64,000 bases of DNA from Parafrankia discariae (GTDB taxonomy: Bacteria > Actinomycetota > Actinomycetes > Frankiales > Frankiaceae), in assembly GCF_000373365.1 (NCBI RefSeq), contig NZ_KB891102.1:432510-496509 (forward strand), in the 5' to 3' direction. The position numbers and the translations under genes were made by a program. Positions 48,630 to 57,779 of the stretch are shown here, in pieces. Position 1 is the first letter of the stretch. Each line of letters opens with the position of its first letter. The notes under the pieces were generated by a model that saw nothing but the letters and a program-made list of their open reading frames with translations, did not search any database and was not told the DNA's origin.

Positions 48630-50108
48630 TTACTTCGTCTCGGACTCGGCCGGCTCGGCCGCGTCCGCCGCGGAACCCTCGGCCGTGGCCGTGGCCTCCG
48701 CCGCGGGCGCCGCCGGGACCTGAAGCTCCTCGGCGTCGAGCTCGTCGGAGATGTCCCGGACGTCGTCCCCGGCCTCGTCGTCCTCGCCCGACGGACGGCG
48801 CGGCAGGTTCAGCTCCACCGCGTTACCCTCGGTGTCGACGACCTTCGCGTTCTCCAGCAGCAGGAACAGCGCCTTCGTCCGGAGGACATCCGCCATCAGG
48901 GCCGTCAGCCCCTCGCCCTGCGCAAGCTGCTGGGCGTACTGGTCCGGCTGCACGCCGGCCCGCTGCGCGCGCATCAGGATCTGCTCCATCAGCTCGCCCT
49001 GGTCCAGGCCGATCGACTCGGCGTCGATCACCGCGTCCAGGATGAACTGCGAACGGATCGCCTTGCCCGCCGAGCTGCGGACCTCCGCGTCGAACTCCTC
49101 CGCCGACTGACCCAGCGTCTCCAGGTAGGTCGCGCGGTCCGTACCGATGTGCTCCAGCTCGTGCCCGAGGCGGTGCTCACGGGCCTCCAGCTCGCCGGCC
49201 AGCACCGAATCCGGCACCGGTACCTCGACCAGCTCGATCAGCTTGTCGAGCATCTTGTCGCGGGCCTCGCCCAGCTGCTCGACCTTCCGGTTCGACTCCA
49301 GCCGGGTCCGCACGTCGGCGCGCAGCTCCTCCAGCGTGTCGAACTCGCTGGCCGTCGTCGCGAAGTCGTCGTCGAGCTCCGGGAGCTCCTTCTCCTTCAC
49401 GCCCCGCACCACCGCGGTCACCTGCGCCGTACGGCCCGCGTACTCGCCGGCCAGCAGCTCGGTGTCGAACGTGCGCTCATCGCCGTCCGACGCGCCGGTG
49501 ACGGCCTCGTCGATCCCGTCGATCAGGTTCCCGCTGCCGACCTCGTACGACATGCCGGTCGCGGTCGCGTCCTCGATCGCCTCACCGTCGACCGACGCCG
49601 ACAGGTCCAGCGACACGAAGTCGCCCTCCTGAACCGGGCGCTCGACCGGCTTCAGCACGGCGAACCGGTCCCGCAGGCTGGTCAGATGCTCCTCGACCTG
49701 CTCATCGGTCACCGTCGCCGGCTCGACGACGAGCTCCAGCTCGCCGAACTCCGGCAGCGTCACCTCCGGGCGCACGTCCATCTCAGCCGTGAAGATCAGC
49801 TGCGCGCCGTCGGTGAACTCGGTGATGTCCACCTCGGGCCGCGACAGGACGTCCACCTCTTCGGCCTGCACGGCCTCCGAGTAAAGGCGCGGCAGCGCCT
49901 CCTGGATCGCCTCGTCGAGGATCACACCGCGCCCCAGACGCTGGTCCAGGATGCGCGGCGGGACCTTGCCCGGGCGGAATCCGGAGACGCGCACCTGGCG
50001 CGACAGCTTGCGGTAGGCGGCATCGACGGACGGCTTGAGCTCGTCGAAGGGCACCTCGACGGTGAGCTTGACCCGGGTCGGGCTGAGGGTCTCCTTGGTG
50101 GCCTTCAC
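48630..50108 (-). CDS. tig: trigger factor
   Basis: 492 residues from the GTG at 50108, with GGAG nine bases upstream. The ribosome-binding signature is VSGFRPGKVPPRILDQRLGR near residue 45. The PPIase domain (VQEGDFVSLDLSASVDGEAI, GSGNLIDGIDEAVTGASDGD) and the long helical arms follow. The last 60 residues are acidic and Ala/Glu-rich. It chaperones nascent chains at the ribosome exit and sits next to the clpP genes in the usual bacterial order. Confidence 0.95.
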   Translation of the reverse strand: MKATKETLSPTRVKLTVEVPFDELKPSVDAAYRKLSRQVRVSGFRPGKVPPRILDQRLGRGVILDEAIQEALPRLYSEAVQAEEVDVLSRPEVDITEFTDGAQLIFTAEMDVRPEVTLPEFGELELVVEPATVTDEQVEEHLTSLRDRFAVLKPVERPVQEGDFVSLDLSASVDGEAIEDATATGMSYEVGSGNLIDGIDEAVTGASDGDERTFDTELLAGEYAGRTAQVTAVVRGVKEKELPELDDDFATTASEFDTLEELRADVRTRLESNRKVEQLGEARDKMLDKLIELVEVPVPDSVLAGELEAREHRLGHELEHIGTDRATYLETLGQSAEEFDAEVRSSAGKAIRSQFILDAVIDAESIGLDQGELMEQILMRAQRAGVQPDQYAQQLAQGEGLTALMADVLRTKALFLLLENAKVVDTEGNAVELNLPRRPSGEDDEAGDDVRDISDELDAEELQVPAAPAAEATATAEGSAADAAEPAESETK

Positions 50109-50163
50109 GGCGCGGCGGTCTCCTGGTACGACGTTGGACGGGGTGACGCGCCGAGGGTATCGG

Positions 50164-50236
50164 TCGGGGCGGGGAGACTCGAACTCCCGATCTCCTGCAC
50201 CCAAAGCAGGCGCGCTGGCCACTACGCTACGCCCCG
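50164..50236 (-). tRNA. tRNA-Pro (anticodon TGG)
   Basis: Reverse complement has acceptor CGGGGCG paired with CGCCCCG and discriminator A. The anticodon arm CCTGC-TTTGGGT-GCAGG puts TGG at the decoding positions. The T arm contains GTTCGAGTC. It lies 55 bases upstream of the trigger-factor start on the same strand. Confidence 0.93.
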
Positions 50237-50284
50237 AGGCGTTGCCCCCACATCCTACGGGGTAAGCTTGCGTCCATCACCAAC

Positions 50285-50355
50285 GCGGGTGTAGCTCAAT
50301 GGCAGAGCCCCAGCCTTCCAAGCTGGCCATGCCGGTTCGATCCCGGTCACCCGCT
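50285..50355 (+). tRNA. tRNA-Gly (anticodon TCC)
   Basis: Acceptor GCGGGTG pairs with CACCCGC. The D stem is GCTC/GAGC, and the anticodon arm CCAGC-CTTCCAA-GCTGG gives TCC. The T loop is TTCGATC. It is 48 bases from, and divergent to, tRNA-Pro, so the two may share a short promoter region. No CCA is encoded. Confidence 0.94.
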
Positions 50356-50465
50356 CGTCGATGGGTTTGCTATGCCCAGCGGGGGCTGGGCTGGTCGACT
50401 TGCCATGTCTGCCGGGGGGCGGTGCCCCCCGTGGCCCCCCGGCGGCGGGCGGGGTTGGAGGGCGG

Positions 50466-50634
50466 CCTGCGGCGGCAGCCCCGAGGTCAGGCAACAGCCC
50501 CGGTCACGCACCCCGAGGGCGGCCTACGACCTGCGGCGGCAGGCCCGACGTCAGGCAACAGCCCCGGTCACGCACCCCGAGGGCGGCCTACGACCTGCGG
50601 CGGCAGGCCCGACATCGGGCAACAACTTCGAGTA
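50466..50634. repeat. 64-bp tandem repeat, about 2.5 copies
   Basis: The segment beginning GTCAGGCAACAGCCCCGG recurs at 50486 and 50550, and a degraded third copy starts at 50614. Each unit also contains GGCCTACGACCTGCGGCGG. The first two copies are nearly identical, so the expansion is recent. It starts about 110 bases after tRNA-Gly. Confidence 0.85.
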
Positions 50635-50776
50635 CGCGTCCTGGGGGCGGCCAGCGGCCTGGGTGGTAGCTCCGAGGGTGGCCTGTGGTCTGGACCTGGG
50701 CGGGGGCCGTCGCCGGCCACGCGCCCGAGGCTCGCCCGTCCATCTGACCTCCGGCCTTCGCGGTCGGCGTTGGAGT

Positions 50777-50816
50777 GTGGCGGGCAAGTGAGTCCATGGG
50801 CCCATTCGCCCGTCAC
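50777..50816. repeat. diverged copy of the dispersed palindrome (copy 2)
   Basis: 40 bases matching the core of the 28823-28874 palindrome at about three quarters of positions, both centred on CCATGG. Changes at arm positions 9/32 and 11/30 are compensated on the other side, and others become G-T pairs. It again lies between units that face each other (tRNA-Gly and the GH3 gene), so it may serve as a terminator. Confidence 0.7.
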
Positions 50817-50989
50817 AGTTGTTTTGGGTGTCCGGATTGTGGTGGTTTGCGGAGTGGGGCGATGAGCCCCGGCGTTGGGGAACACCGCCGGGGTCGCTGG
50901 TCCTGAAGGCGGCCGGCGGCCGGTGGCTGCCGCTGGTGGCGGCGGCACGGCCACGTGGTCGCGCCGCCGGCCGGGGAGAGGCGAGCGGG

Positions 50990-53008
50990 TCAGCAGGCGC
51001 GAGGGGCCGGCAGGCCGGCGCCGCGCGGCAGCGCGGTGCCCGCAGCGGTCCGGGTGACGACCGGCAGCCGGCCCGCGGGGGGCGCCGCACCGGCCAGCAC
51101 CGCCGCCAGCGCCCTCATCGACGCGGGGTCGCGTGAGTAGCTCGCCAGCCACGCCCCGGCGGCCACCGGCGGACGGTAGGGCGTCCCGGTCGACACGATC
51201 ACGGTTCGCCGGTCGGTGACGGGTGGCGGCGAGTTCCCGACCAGGACCACCCGGACCACCGACGTACCCGCCCCGGGGGCACCCGCGGCGGGCGGCGCCG
51301 GCGCGCGGCCGGCGCCCTGGGTGGTCAGCCGGGCGTCGATCCCCCGCGCGGTCAGCGCGTCCACGAGCGTTTTCGCCGCACCCGACGGGCCGGAGACCTC
51401 CACCGTGGGCGGAGCTCCGTCCGCGCCGGCGCCAGCGGTGCCTGAGCCGGTGCTGCCGGCACCGCCGGTGCCGGCGCCAGCGGTGCCGCGGATGAGCGGG
51501 AGCAGGTCGCACGTCGGCTGATCGAGGAGCGTGATCGCACGCCCGGCGATCGCGGCCGCGGTGGCCTCCGCCTCCCCGGATGTCCGGGTCGCGACGGGGG
51601 TCGTGTGCGCCAGCCTCCACTTCATCCTCAGGATTCGACGTACCGAGGCGGCTACCCGCTCCGGATCGATCGCTCCGGAGCGCACGGCGGAGACGACAGC
51701 GTCAACGGCCTGTACCAGGTCCGGGGGCATCAGCAGGATGTCGACACCGGCCTGGACGGCTCGCACCGCCGCGCCCCCGGGCGTGTTGTGCTCGGTGATC
51801 GCGGCCATGTTCAGCGCGTCGGTGACGATGACGCCGTCGAAGCCGAGCTCGTGGCGCAGCAGGCCGTCGACGACCGGCTTCGACAGTGTCGCGGGTGCGG
51901 CCGGGTCGAGCGCGGGGACGTTCAGGTGCCCGACCATGACCATCGGCACGCCCGCGGCGATGGCCGCCCGGAACGGCGGGAGGTCGAGCGCCGTCAGCGC
52001 CGCCCGGTCCCGGCTGATCGTCGGCAGGTCGGCGTGGCTGTCGACGGACGTCGCGCCGTGCCCGGGGAAGTGTTTCGCCGCCGCGGCCACTCCGACCTGC
52101 CGGAACCCCTCGACCGCCGCCGCGGTGAACCGTCCGACCGCCGCGGGGTCGTCGCCGAAGGAGCGCTCACCGATGACGGGGTTCGCCGGGTCGCTGTTGA
52201 CGTCCGCGTCCGGTGCGAAGTCGACGTTGATGCCCAGGGCGCGCAGGTCCGCGCCGGTGATCTGCGCGGCGTCGCGCGCGTCGTCGGGACGTCCCGTGGC
52301 GCCCTGCGCCATCTGGCCGGGCAGCAGGGTCACGCCGTCGCGGATCCGCAGCACGGTCCCCTGCTCCTGGTCGGCGGCGATCAGCAGCGGGACGCGGGCC
52401 GCCGCGCTCAGGTCCGCGGACAGCGCCTTGACCTGGCCGGGGTTGACGATGTTGTCCGGGAGCGCCCCCGGGCCCGTCCCGCCGGCGTCGAAGTAGATCA
52501 CCCCACCCAGGCCCCGTTTCGCGACGGCCTCGGCGGCGGTGTCCGCGCCGGAGGTCCGCCGGTTCGCGGCGACGACGGCCGGGCTCCGGTCGGCGCCGGC
52601 GGTGCCGAAGACGTAGCCCGTCATCATCTGGCCGACGCGCTGTTCCAGCGACAGGCCGGCCAGCGTGGACTCGACCCAGCTGGTCTCCTCGGCCGAACCG
52701 GTGCCGGGGCCGTTCCCCGCGCCGCCCGGGTCAGCGGCCGACAGCTGGTCGGCACCCGCCCCGGGGCCGTCGGCGGGGTGTTCCGCGGTGCCGCGCCCGG
52801 ATTCCGCGCCGGCGGCGCCGCTCGCGCCGCCGCGCGGGTCGCCCGCCCCGGCCGTGCCGTCCGCGGTGTCACCGTCGGCGAGGCCGAGCCGGTCCGCCAT
52901 CGAGCCGCCCGGGTCGGTGCCGCGGACCGCCCAGGCGAACGCCGTGACACCGGCCAGCACCGCCAGGACCACCGCGAGCGTCACTCCGACGACCCGCGCA
53001 CGCCGCAT
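50990..53008 (-). CDS. secreted/anchored glycoside hydrolase family 3 protein (NagZ-like)
   Basis: About 672 residues from the second of two ATGs (53008), eight bases from GAGGGG. An N-terminal membrane helix (VVGVTLAVVLAVLAGVTAFA) and an Asp/Gly/Ala-rich linker are followed by the GH3 barrel: IAADQEQGTVLRIRDGVTLL, AAAKHFPGHGATSVDSHADL with the catalytic His/Asp, and nucleophile Asp in GFDGVIVTDALNMAAI. The His in the KHFPGHG loop marks the beta-N-acetylglucosaminidase branch. A C-terminal domain with Gly/Ala inserts follows. It probably trims peptidoglycan or chitin fragments outside the cell. Confidence 0.9.
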   Translation of the reverse strand: MRRARVVGVTLAVVLAVLAGVTAFAWAVRGTDPGGSMADRLGLADGDTADGTAGAGDPRGGASGAAGAESGRGTAEHPADGPGAGADQLSAADPGGAGNGPGTGSAEETSWVESTLAGLSLEQRVGQMMTGYVFGTAGADRSPAVVAANRRTSGADTAAEAVAKRGLGGVIYFDAGGTGPGALPDNIVNPGQVKALSADLSAAARVPLLIAADQEQGTVLRIRDGVTLLPGQMAQGATGRPDDARDAAQITGADLRALGINVDFAPDADVNSDPANPVIGERSFGDDPAAVGRFTAAAVEGFRQVGVAAAAKHFPGHGATSVDSHADLPTISRDRAALTALDLPPFRAAIAAGVPMVMVGHLNVPALDPAAPATLSKPVVDGLLRHELGFDGVIVTDALNMAAITEHNTPGGAAVRAVQAGVDILLMPPDLVQAVDAVVSAVRSGAIDPERVAASVRRILRMKWRLAHTTPVATRTSGEAEATAAAIAGRAITLLDQPTCDLLPLIRGTAGAGTGGAGSTGSGTAGAGADGAPPTVEVSGPSGAAKTLVDALTARGIDARLTTQGAGRAPAPPAAGAPGAGTSVVRVVLVGNSPPPVTDRRTVIVSTGTPYRPPVAAGAWLASYSRDPASMRALAAVLAGAAPPAGRLPVVTRTAAGTALPRGAGLPAPRAC

Positions 53009-53250
53009 GACCATCCCCTCGTCCGCGAGTCGCCCGATCCGGCCTCCTCGCACCGTCTGTGACCTCACCTGCCCGCGACGGGACGTCCCGAACCGACCGG
53101 GAACCGGAACCAGCCGGCAACGGGAGCGAACCGTACACATCATCACGGATCGCCGAGCGGGGTGGGGTGGGCGCGGAGCGGAGCACGCGGGGACGTACGT
53201 TGCGGGGTGACCGTCGCGGCGCCTCAGGGGGCGCCAAGACAGGAGGCGTC

Positions 53251-55128
53251 ATGAACCGTCGAGCACTGCTGCCGGTCGCCGCATGCGCGGGCGTCGGGAT
53301 CAACGGCCTGCGACTGCGCACACGGATACGAGCACTCACCGTCATCGCGCCGGCCGACGAACCGGTGCACTCCTCGCACGTCTTCCTGCTGGCGGACGGC
53401 GTCCGCCTCGACGAGGCGGCCCGGCGGGCGGCGAGCGCGCACGCGCTGCGGGAGGGCCTGACCGTCCTGGACCTCGTGCCGGCCGAGCTGCCGGCGCACG
53501 AGCTGCTCGACCTCGCGCGACTGGTCGATCCGGCGCGGTACCGCGCCCAGCGGCTGGAACGGGGGCACGGCGCCTTCCGCGCGCTGCTGGTCGACCGGGA
53601 CGTCCTGGAGCGCGCCGGGCTCGACCTGAAGGACCCGAGCCGCCTCGACCTGGTCGCCGCGACGGCGACCCTCAAGCTGCTCTCACCGGCGTCGACGGAT
53701 CTGGCGATCCTGCCGGGCCTCACCGTGGCGGACGACTTCACCCCCGCGGACGGCGGGCCGCCGACCGGGTCGGCGAACGGGTCGGACCGGGTCGCGGTGC
53801 AGTTCGCCGCCCGCCCGTGGGAGCCCGGCCAGCCGTTCTTCCCGCTCGCCCGCGACCTCGCGGTGGCCGCCGGGGCCACCGCGGCCCCGGGCTGGGCGCT
53901 CGGCGCGGCGGTGCTGTCGTGGCTGCAACCGCTGGTCGTCGGAGCCGGGCGTGTCCGGGTGCCCACCGCCGACCTCGTCCGCAGCCCGGTGACGCGCCGG
54001 CGACCCGCGCTGCGGACGCTCTCCGCGGCGGTCGGTGGCGCGGTGGCGGGTTCGGGTGTGGACCTGCCCAGGCCGGGGCCGCCGGCCCCGGAGCCCGCCG
54101 TGCTGGCGGCGAAGCGGCGCGAGTACTCCGCCGACCTGGCCGCCGGCGTCGACCGGTTCCTGGAGCCGGTCGCGACGAGCTGCCCCTGGTGCGGCGGCAC
54201 GGACCTCTCCCTGGCCCTGCGCGGCTCGGACGCCATCCAGGTCAAGCCCGGGGTGTTCCGCTACGACCGCTGCGGCGGCTGCGGGCACATCTTCCAGAAC
54301 CCGCGGCTGACCCTCGACGGCCTCGACTTCTACTACCGGGACACCTACTCCGGCCTCGGCGCCGCGCTGACCGAGGAGATCTTCCGCCGCAACACCGACA
54401 GCTACCTGGAACGGGCGCGGATCGACGTGCCCACGCCACGGCGCTGGCTGGACGTCGGCGGCGGGTTCGGGCACTTCTGCGCCGCCGCGCGCGAGGTGTG
54501 GCCGACGACCTCGTTCGACGGCCTGGACATCGGCGCGGCCATCGGCGAGGCGGAGCGCCGGGGCTGGGTGGACCGCGCCTACCGGGGGCTGCTGCCCGAC
54601 CTCGCCGAGTCGCTGAGCGGCCGCTACGACGTGGTGAGCATGTTCCACTACCTCGAGCACACCCGGGACCCGCGGGCCGAGCTGCGCGCCGCCGCCCAGG
54701 TTCTCGCGCCGGGGGGCCACCTGCTCATCGAGGTCCCGAACGCGCAGAGCCCGGCCGCCCGGTGGTTCGGGACGTACTGGCCGGGCTGGTTCGTGCCGCA
54801 GCATCAGCACCTCGTCCCGGCCGACAATCTGACGGCCGCGCTCGGCGAGGTCGGTCTCGAGGTGCTCGACGTACGTTTCGGCGAGACGCACCAGCGTGGG
54901 GACGCCCCGGTGGCCTGCTGGGGGCTGTGGCAGCGCGCGGCTCCGTCGCCGTCCGCCCCGTGGAACGCGGCCAGCCGGCCCGGCCTGGCCCGCGCCCGGC
55001 GCGCCCTCGTCGGCGCGGCGGTGTTCACCGCGATGCCCGGGGCGATCCTGTGGGACATGGCGAGCCGCCCGTACCTCACCTCCGGCCGCCGCTCGAACGC
55101 CTACCGGGTCCTGGCCCGTCTGCCCTGA
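53251..55128 (+). CDS. methyltransferase with zinc ribbon and large unknown N-terminal domain
   Basis: About 625 residues from the ATG at 53251 after AGGAGG. The first 300 residues match no family known to me; they contain RALTVIAPADEPVHSSHVFL, a Ser/Thr-free hydrophobic core and an Arg-rich end. A zinc ribbon follows (CPWCGGTDLSLAL to CGGCGHIFQNPRL). The C-terminal half is a class I SAM-dependent methyltransferase with RRWLDVGGGFGHFCAAAREV as the SAM loop, DVVSMFHYLEHTRDPRAEL, and APGGHLLIEVPNAQS. The ribbon-plus-methyltransferase half resembles sugar or lipid-carrier C-methyltransferases. The N-terminal domain may be a fused second enzyme. Confidence 0.75.
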   Translation: MNRRALLPVAACAGVGINGLRLRTRIRALTVIAPADEPVHSSHVFLLADGVRLDEAARRAASAHALREGLTVLDLVPAELPAHELLDLARLVDPARYRAQRLERGHGAFRALLVDRDVLERAGLDLKDPSRLDLVAATATLKLLSPASTDLAILPGLTVADDFTPADGGPPTGSANGSDRVAVQFAARPWEPGQPFFPLARDLAVAAGATAAPGWALGAAVLSWLQPLVVGAGRVRVPTADLVRSPVTRRRPALRTLSAAVGGAVAGSGVDLPRPGPPAPEPAVLAAKRREYSADLAAGVDRFLEPVATSCPWCGGTDLSLALRGSDAIQVKPGVFRYDRCGGCGHIFQNPRLTLDGLDFYYRDTYSGLGAALTEEIFRRNTDSYLERARIDVPTPRRWLDVGGGFGHFCAAAREVWPTTSFDGLDIGAAIGEAERRGWVDRAYRGLLPDLAESLSGRYDVVSMFHYLEHTRDPRAELRAAAQVLAPGGHLLIEVPNAQSPAARWFGTYWPGWFVPQHQHLVPADNLTAALGEVGLEVLDVRFGETHQRGDAPVACWGLWQRAAPSPSAPWNAASRPGLARARRALVGAAVFTAMPGAILWDMASRPYLTSGRRSNAYRVLARLP

Positions 55129-55353
55129 GCGGGTGACACGGCCGTCGTCGCCGTCGCTGCGGCGCGGTCCACCCGTCAGGCTCGCGTTCGCATGATCCCC
55201 CACCCCCTTCACTACTGTGAGTGACGACAGTCGCAGGGCGGCGATCCAGCTGCCAGGGGGACAGACGATCTCCGCGCTCGTGGTCCCGCCGGACCATCCG
55301 GCCCAGCCGTGGGCCGGACGCCGGCCCGGCACGCGCGCGTCTCGGGGGTGGGC

Positions 55354-56232
55354 ATGACCGGACGGGTGCGGTGGGGGCCGCAGGGCACCGCTGACCGGCG
55401 GCGCGGGCCGGCGGCGGCCACCGGTGTCCTGCTGGCCGCGATGGTGGGCGCGACGCTGTTCGCCGGCTGCGGCGGGGCTGATCGCGATCCCGCGGCGGAT
55501 CCCGGCCCGCGCCCCCACCCGGCGCCCGGCGCGAGCCCCTCGGCCGGCCCACGGGCCGGCGGTGGGGCGCCCCGCGGGCCGGCCGCGGACGGCCCGTCCA
55601 CGGGTGACGAGGCCGAGCTGGCGCTGCCCGCCGGGTGGAGCTGGGTCGCTCGCACGAACGTCCCCCGGATCGGGATCTTCGAACGGCCCGGCGACGGCGA
55701 GCCGCGCTGGACGCTGGCCAACCCGAACCCCCGCGGCGTTCCGCTGCTCCTCGGCGTCGAGGAGCGGCAGGCCGACTGGCTCCGGGTCAAGATTCCCATC
55801 CGGCCGAACGGCAGTGTGGGCTGGGTGCGCGCCGCGGACACGACGATCTCGACGACGCCGTTCGAGCTGCTGGTGGACCGCTCGGAGCACCAGCTGACCG
55901 TCTTCCGCGACAACTCGGTGGTCACGAAGCTGCCGGTCGGGATCGGGACCGGGGCGACCCCCACCCCGACCGGCACGTTCTACCTGACCGAACTGTTGCG
56001 CCCAGACGACCCGAACGGCCCCTGGGGCCCGTTCGCCTTCGGGCTGTCCGGGTTCTCCGACGTGATCACCCGGTTCAACGGCGCCGAGGGCATCATCGGC
56101 CTGCACGGCACCAACCGCCCGGACCTGGTCGGCTCGGACGTGAGTCTGGGATGCGTCCGGCTGCGCAACGCCGACCTGCTCCGCCTGGTGGACGTCGTCC
56201 CGCTCGGCACCCCGATCACGATCACCGGGTGA
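55354..56232 (+). CDS. L,D-transpeptidase lipoprotein
   Basis: 292 residues. The ATG at 55354 follows a GGGGGTGGG run. The signal ends in a lipobox (LFAGC), so the protein is probably lipid-anchored. A Pro/Ala-rich spacer and a beta domain (GIFERPGDGEPRWTLANPNP) precede the YkuD domain: ELLVDRSEHQLTVFRDNSVV, TPTGTFYLTELL, and the active site HGTNRPDLVGSDVSLGCVRL. His, Ser and Cys there are the catalytic set. It makes 3-3 crosslinks in peptidoglycan or attaches proteins to it. The M56/BlaI pair next door suggests a cell-wall stress link. Confidence 0.92.
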   Translation: MTGRVRWGPQGTADRRRGPAAATGVLLAAMVGATLFAGCGGADRDPAADPGPRPHPAPGASPSAGPRAGGGAPRGPAADGPSTGDEAELALPAGWSWVARTNVPRIGIFERPGDGEPRWTLANPNPRGVPLLLGVEERQADWLRVKIPIRPNGSVGWVRAADTTISTTPFELLVDRSEHQLTVFRDNSVVTKLPVGIGTGATPTPTGTFYLTELLRPDDPNGPWGPFAFGLSGFSDVITRFNGAEGIIGLHGTNRPDLVGSDVSLGCVRLRNADLLRLVDVVPLGTPITITG

Positions 56233-56256
56233 GCCCGCGGGCCTGGGCCCGGCCGC

Positions 56257-57324
56257 TCAGGACTCGGCGAGGGCGAACACGCGACGGTAGGGCAGGTCGA
56301 GCAACGCCTCGACGGCGACACCGCACGACGCGGCGGCGAGGGCCGCCGGCAGGGCCACCAGCAGCAGCCCGTAGTTGCCCCGCAGCGGCGCGTCGAGCAG
56401 GGCCGCGATCCGGCGGGGCACCGGCCCCGGCCGGGGACCGCGGCCGGGCGCGCCGGCCCGCAGCATCGCCGGCGAGACGGCCCCGGACCGCCGACGCCGG
56501 GGACGGGCGAGACCCGGGCGCCCGGCGGGCCGGGTGGACCGGGTGGGCTCGCCGTGGCCGGGGTCGGCGAGGGGCGCGTCCGCCCGCTCGGCGGCGGTGG
56601 ACGGGCGGTCGGCCTGTTCCGTCGCGGCGAGCGCGGCTGTTCCGACGACCTGGGCGACCGAGCGGCGGTCGCCCACCTCCTGCGCCGCCTGCTCGTCCGC
56701 CCAGCGCTCGATCGCGTAGTCGATCAGGGTGACCATCGGGCGCAGCGGCGGGAGGGCGGCGGCCGCGAGGCGCGCGGTGAACGCGAAGCGGTGGTGCCGG
56801 CCGGCCAGGTGCGCCCGCTCATGGGCGAACAGGGCCTGGTGGCGGCCGTCACCGAGCGCCGCGAGCATTCCCTCCGTGACGACGATCCGCCCCGGCGCGC
56901 CGGGGAGCGCGAAGGCGTCCGGGCGGCCGTCGGGGATCACCACCACCTCGCCGGTTCCCGGCAGCGCCGCCGCCTCCGCGCGGGCCGCGTGCAGGGAGTC
57001 GTGCTGGCGCCGCCCCGTCACCGCCACTGAGATCATCACGGCCGCGCCGAGCGCCAGGCACGTCCAGGACGCCCACAGCGGCGCCACGGCGATCTGCCAG
57101 GATCGCGCCACCGCGCGCAGGTCGGGGGCGAACCCGATGAGGCCCGCCGCCGCGGGCATCCCGAACGCGAGCAGACTCGCGGTGCTGGCCAGCGCGAACA
57201 GGACCGCTGCGGTGGTGAAGCCGAGCACCGCGACCCGCGGGGGCAGCCGATCGACCAGGATGCGGCTCGCGACCACGCCCGCCGACGGCGCCAGGGCGAG
57301 GGACACGAGGAGTTGGTCGACCAC
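56257..57324 (-). CDS. M56-family (BlaR1-like) membrane metalloprotease
   Basis: 355 residues. Several membrane helices surround the zinc protease motif HERAH (in HQALFAHERAHLAGRHHRFA), with the downstream Glu in DYAIERWADEQAA. Near residue 110, DSLHAARAEAAALPGTGEVV and RIVVTEGMLAAL resemble the BlaR1 M56 domain. There is no C-terminal beta-lactam sensor domain; the tail after about residue 255 is Arg/Pro/Ala-rich, followed by one helix. It lies five bases after the BlaI gene and should inactivate that repressor on some signal. Confidence 0.85.
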   Translation of the reverse strand: MVDQLLVSLALAPSAGVVASRILVDRLPPRVAVLGFTTAAVLFALASTASLLAFGMPAAAGLIGFAPDLRAVARSWQIAVAPLWASWTCLALGAAVMISVAVTGRRQHDSLHAARAEAAALPGTGEVVVIPDGRPDAFALPGAPGRIVVTEGMLAALGDGRHQALFAHERAHLAGRHHRFAFTARLAAAALPPLRPMVTLIDYAIERWADEQAAQEVGDRRSVAQVVGTAALAATEQADRPSTAAERADAPLADPGHGEPTRSTRPAGRPGLARPRRRRSGAVSPAMLRAGAPGRGPRPGPVPRRIAALLDAPLRGNYGLLLVALPAALAAASCGVAVEALLDLPYRRVFALAES

Positions 57325-57329
57325 CGGAC

Positions 57330-57779
57330 TCAGCCCTGCCGGCGCGACTCTGAGCCGCGCGTGTGCTCACCGTGCTCGGCGGGTGCCGGCGCGGAGGCGA
57401 GAAGATCACGGACGAGGGCCTCGTCGGTGGGCGAGAGCGCGGCGATGAAGTGCGTCAGGGCGCGGCGATGATCGGCCTGCCCGGCGAGGAGCCGGTTCAT
57501 CCGCCACGCGACCAGTGTGGCTGGATCCCCCGGTGCCGAGTAGATGTAGCCCCGCCCGTGCCGCCGGCGGGTGACCACGCCCTTGCCGTGCAGTCGGGTC
57601 AGGGTGGTGACCACCGCGCTGTAGGACAGCCTCGCGGCGGCCGGAAGAAGATCACGAACCTCACCCGGTGAGAGCTCCCCGGAGTGGTGCAGCACACCGA
57701 GCACCTCTTCCTCCAGCGACCCGGGTGGACGCCGCCGCGCGGCAGGCACCGCCTCCGGCTCCGCCGAACCCTCGTCCAT
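57330..57779 (-). CDS. BlaI/MecI/CopY-family transcriptional repressor
   Basis: 149 residues from the ATG at 57779. The winged helix reads GSLEEEVLGVLHHSGELSPG, LSYSAVVTTLTRLHGKGVVT and RRRHGRGYIYSAPGDP, the family pattern. A helical dimerisation part (LTHFIAALSPTDEALVRDLL) follows. Paired with the M56 protease in the actinobacterial arrangement, where proteolysis lifts repression. No operator was identified; possible targets include the neighbouring L,D-transpeptidase. Confidence 0.9.
   Translation of the reverse strand: MDEGSAEPEAVPAARRRPPGSLEEEVLGVLHHSGELSPGEVRDLLPAAARLSYSAVVTTLTRLHGKGVVTRRRHGRGYIYSAPGDPATLVAWRMNRLLAGQADHRRALTHFIAALSPTDEALVRDLLASAPAPAEHGEHTRGSESRRQG

Larger units (their letters stand above)
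50356..50989. other. repeat-rich non-coding region after tRNA-Gly
   Basis: 634 bases with no frame judged real. Translated frames repeat because the DNA itself is tandemly repeated with a period of 64, which is not a multiple of three. Contains the 64-bp repeat and the second palindrome copy described separately. Confidence 0.6.

Noticed and set aside
50299..50865. Overlapping open frames downstream of tRNA-Gly with repeating protein sequence
   Set aside because: The repetition comes from the 64-bp DNA repeat being read in successive frames; the first frame also begins inside the tRNA.
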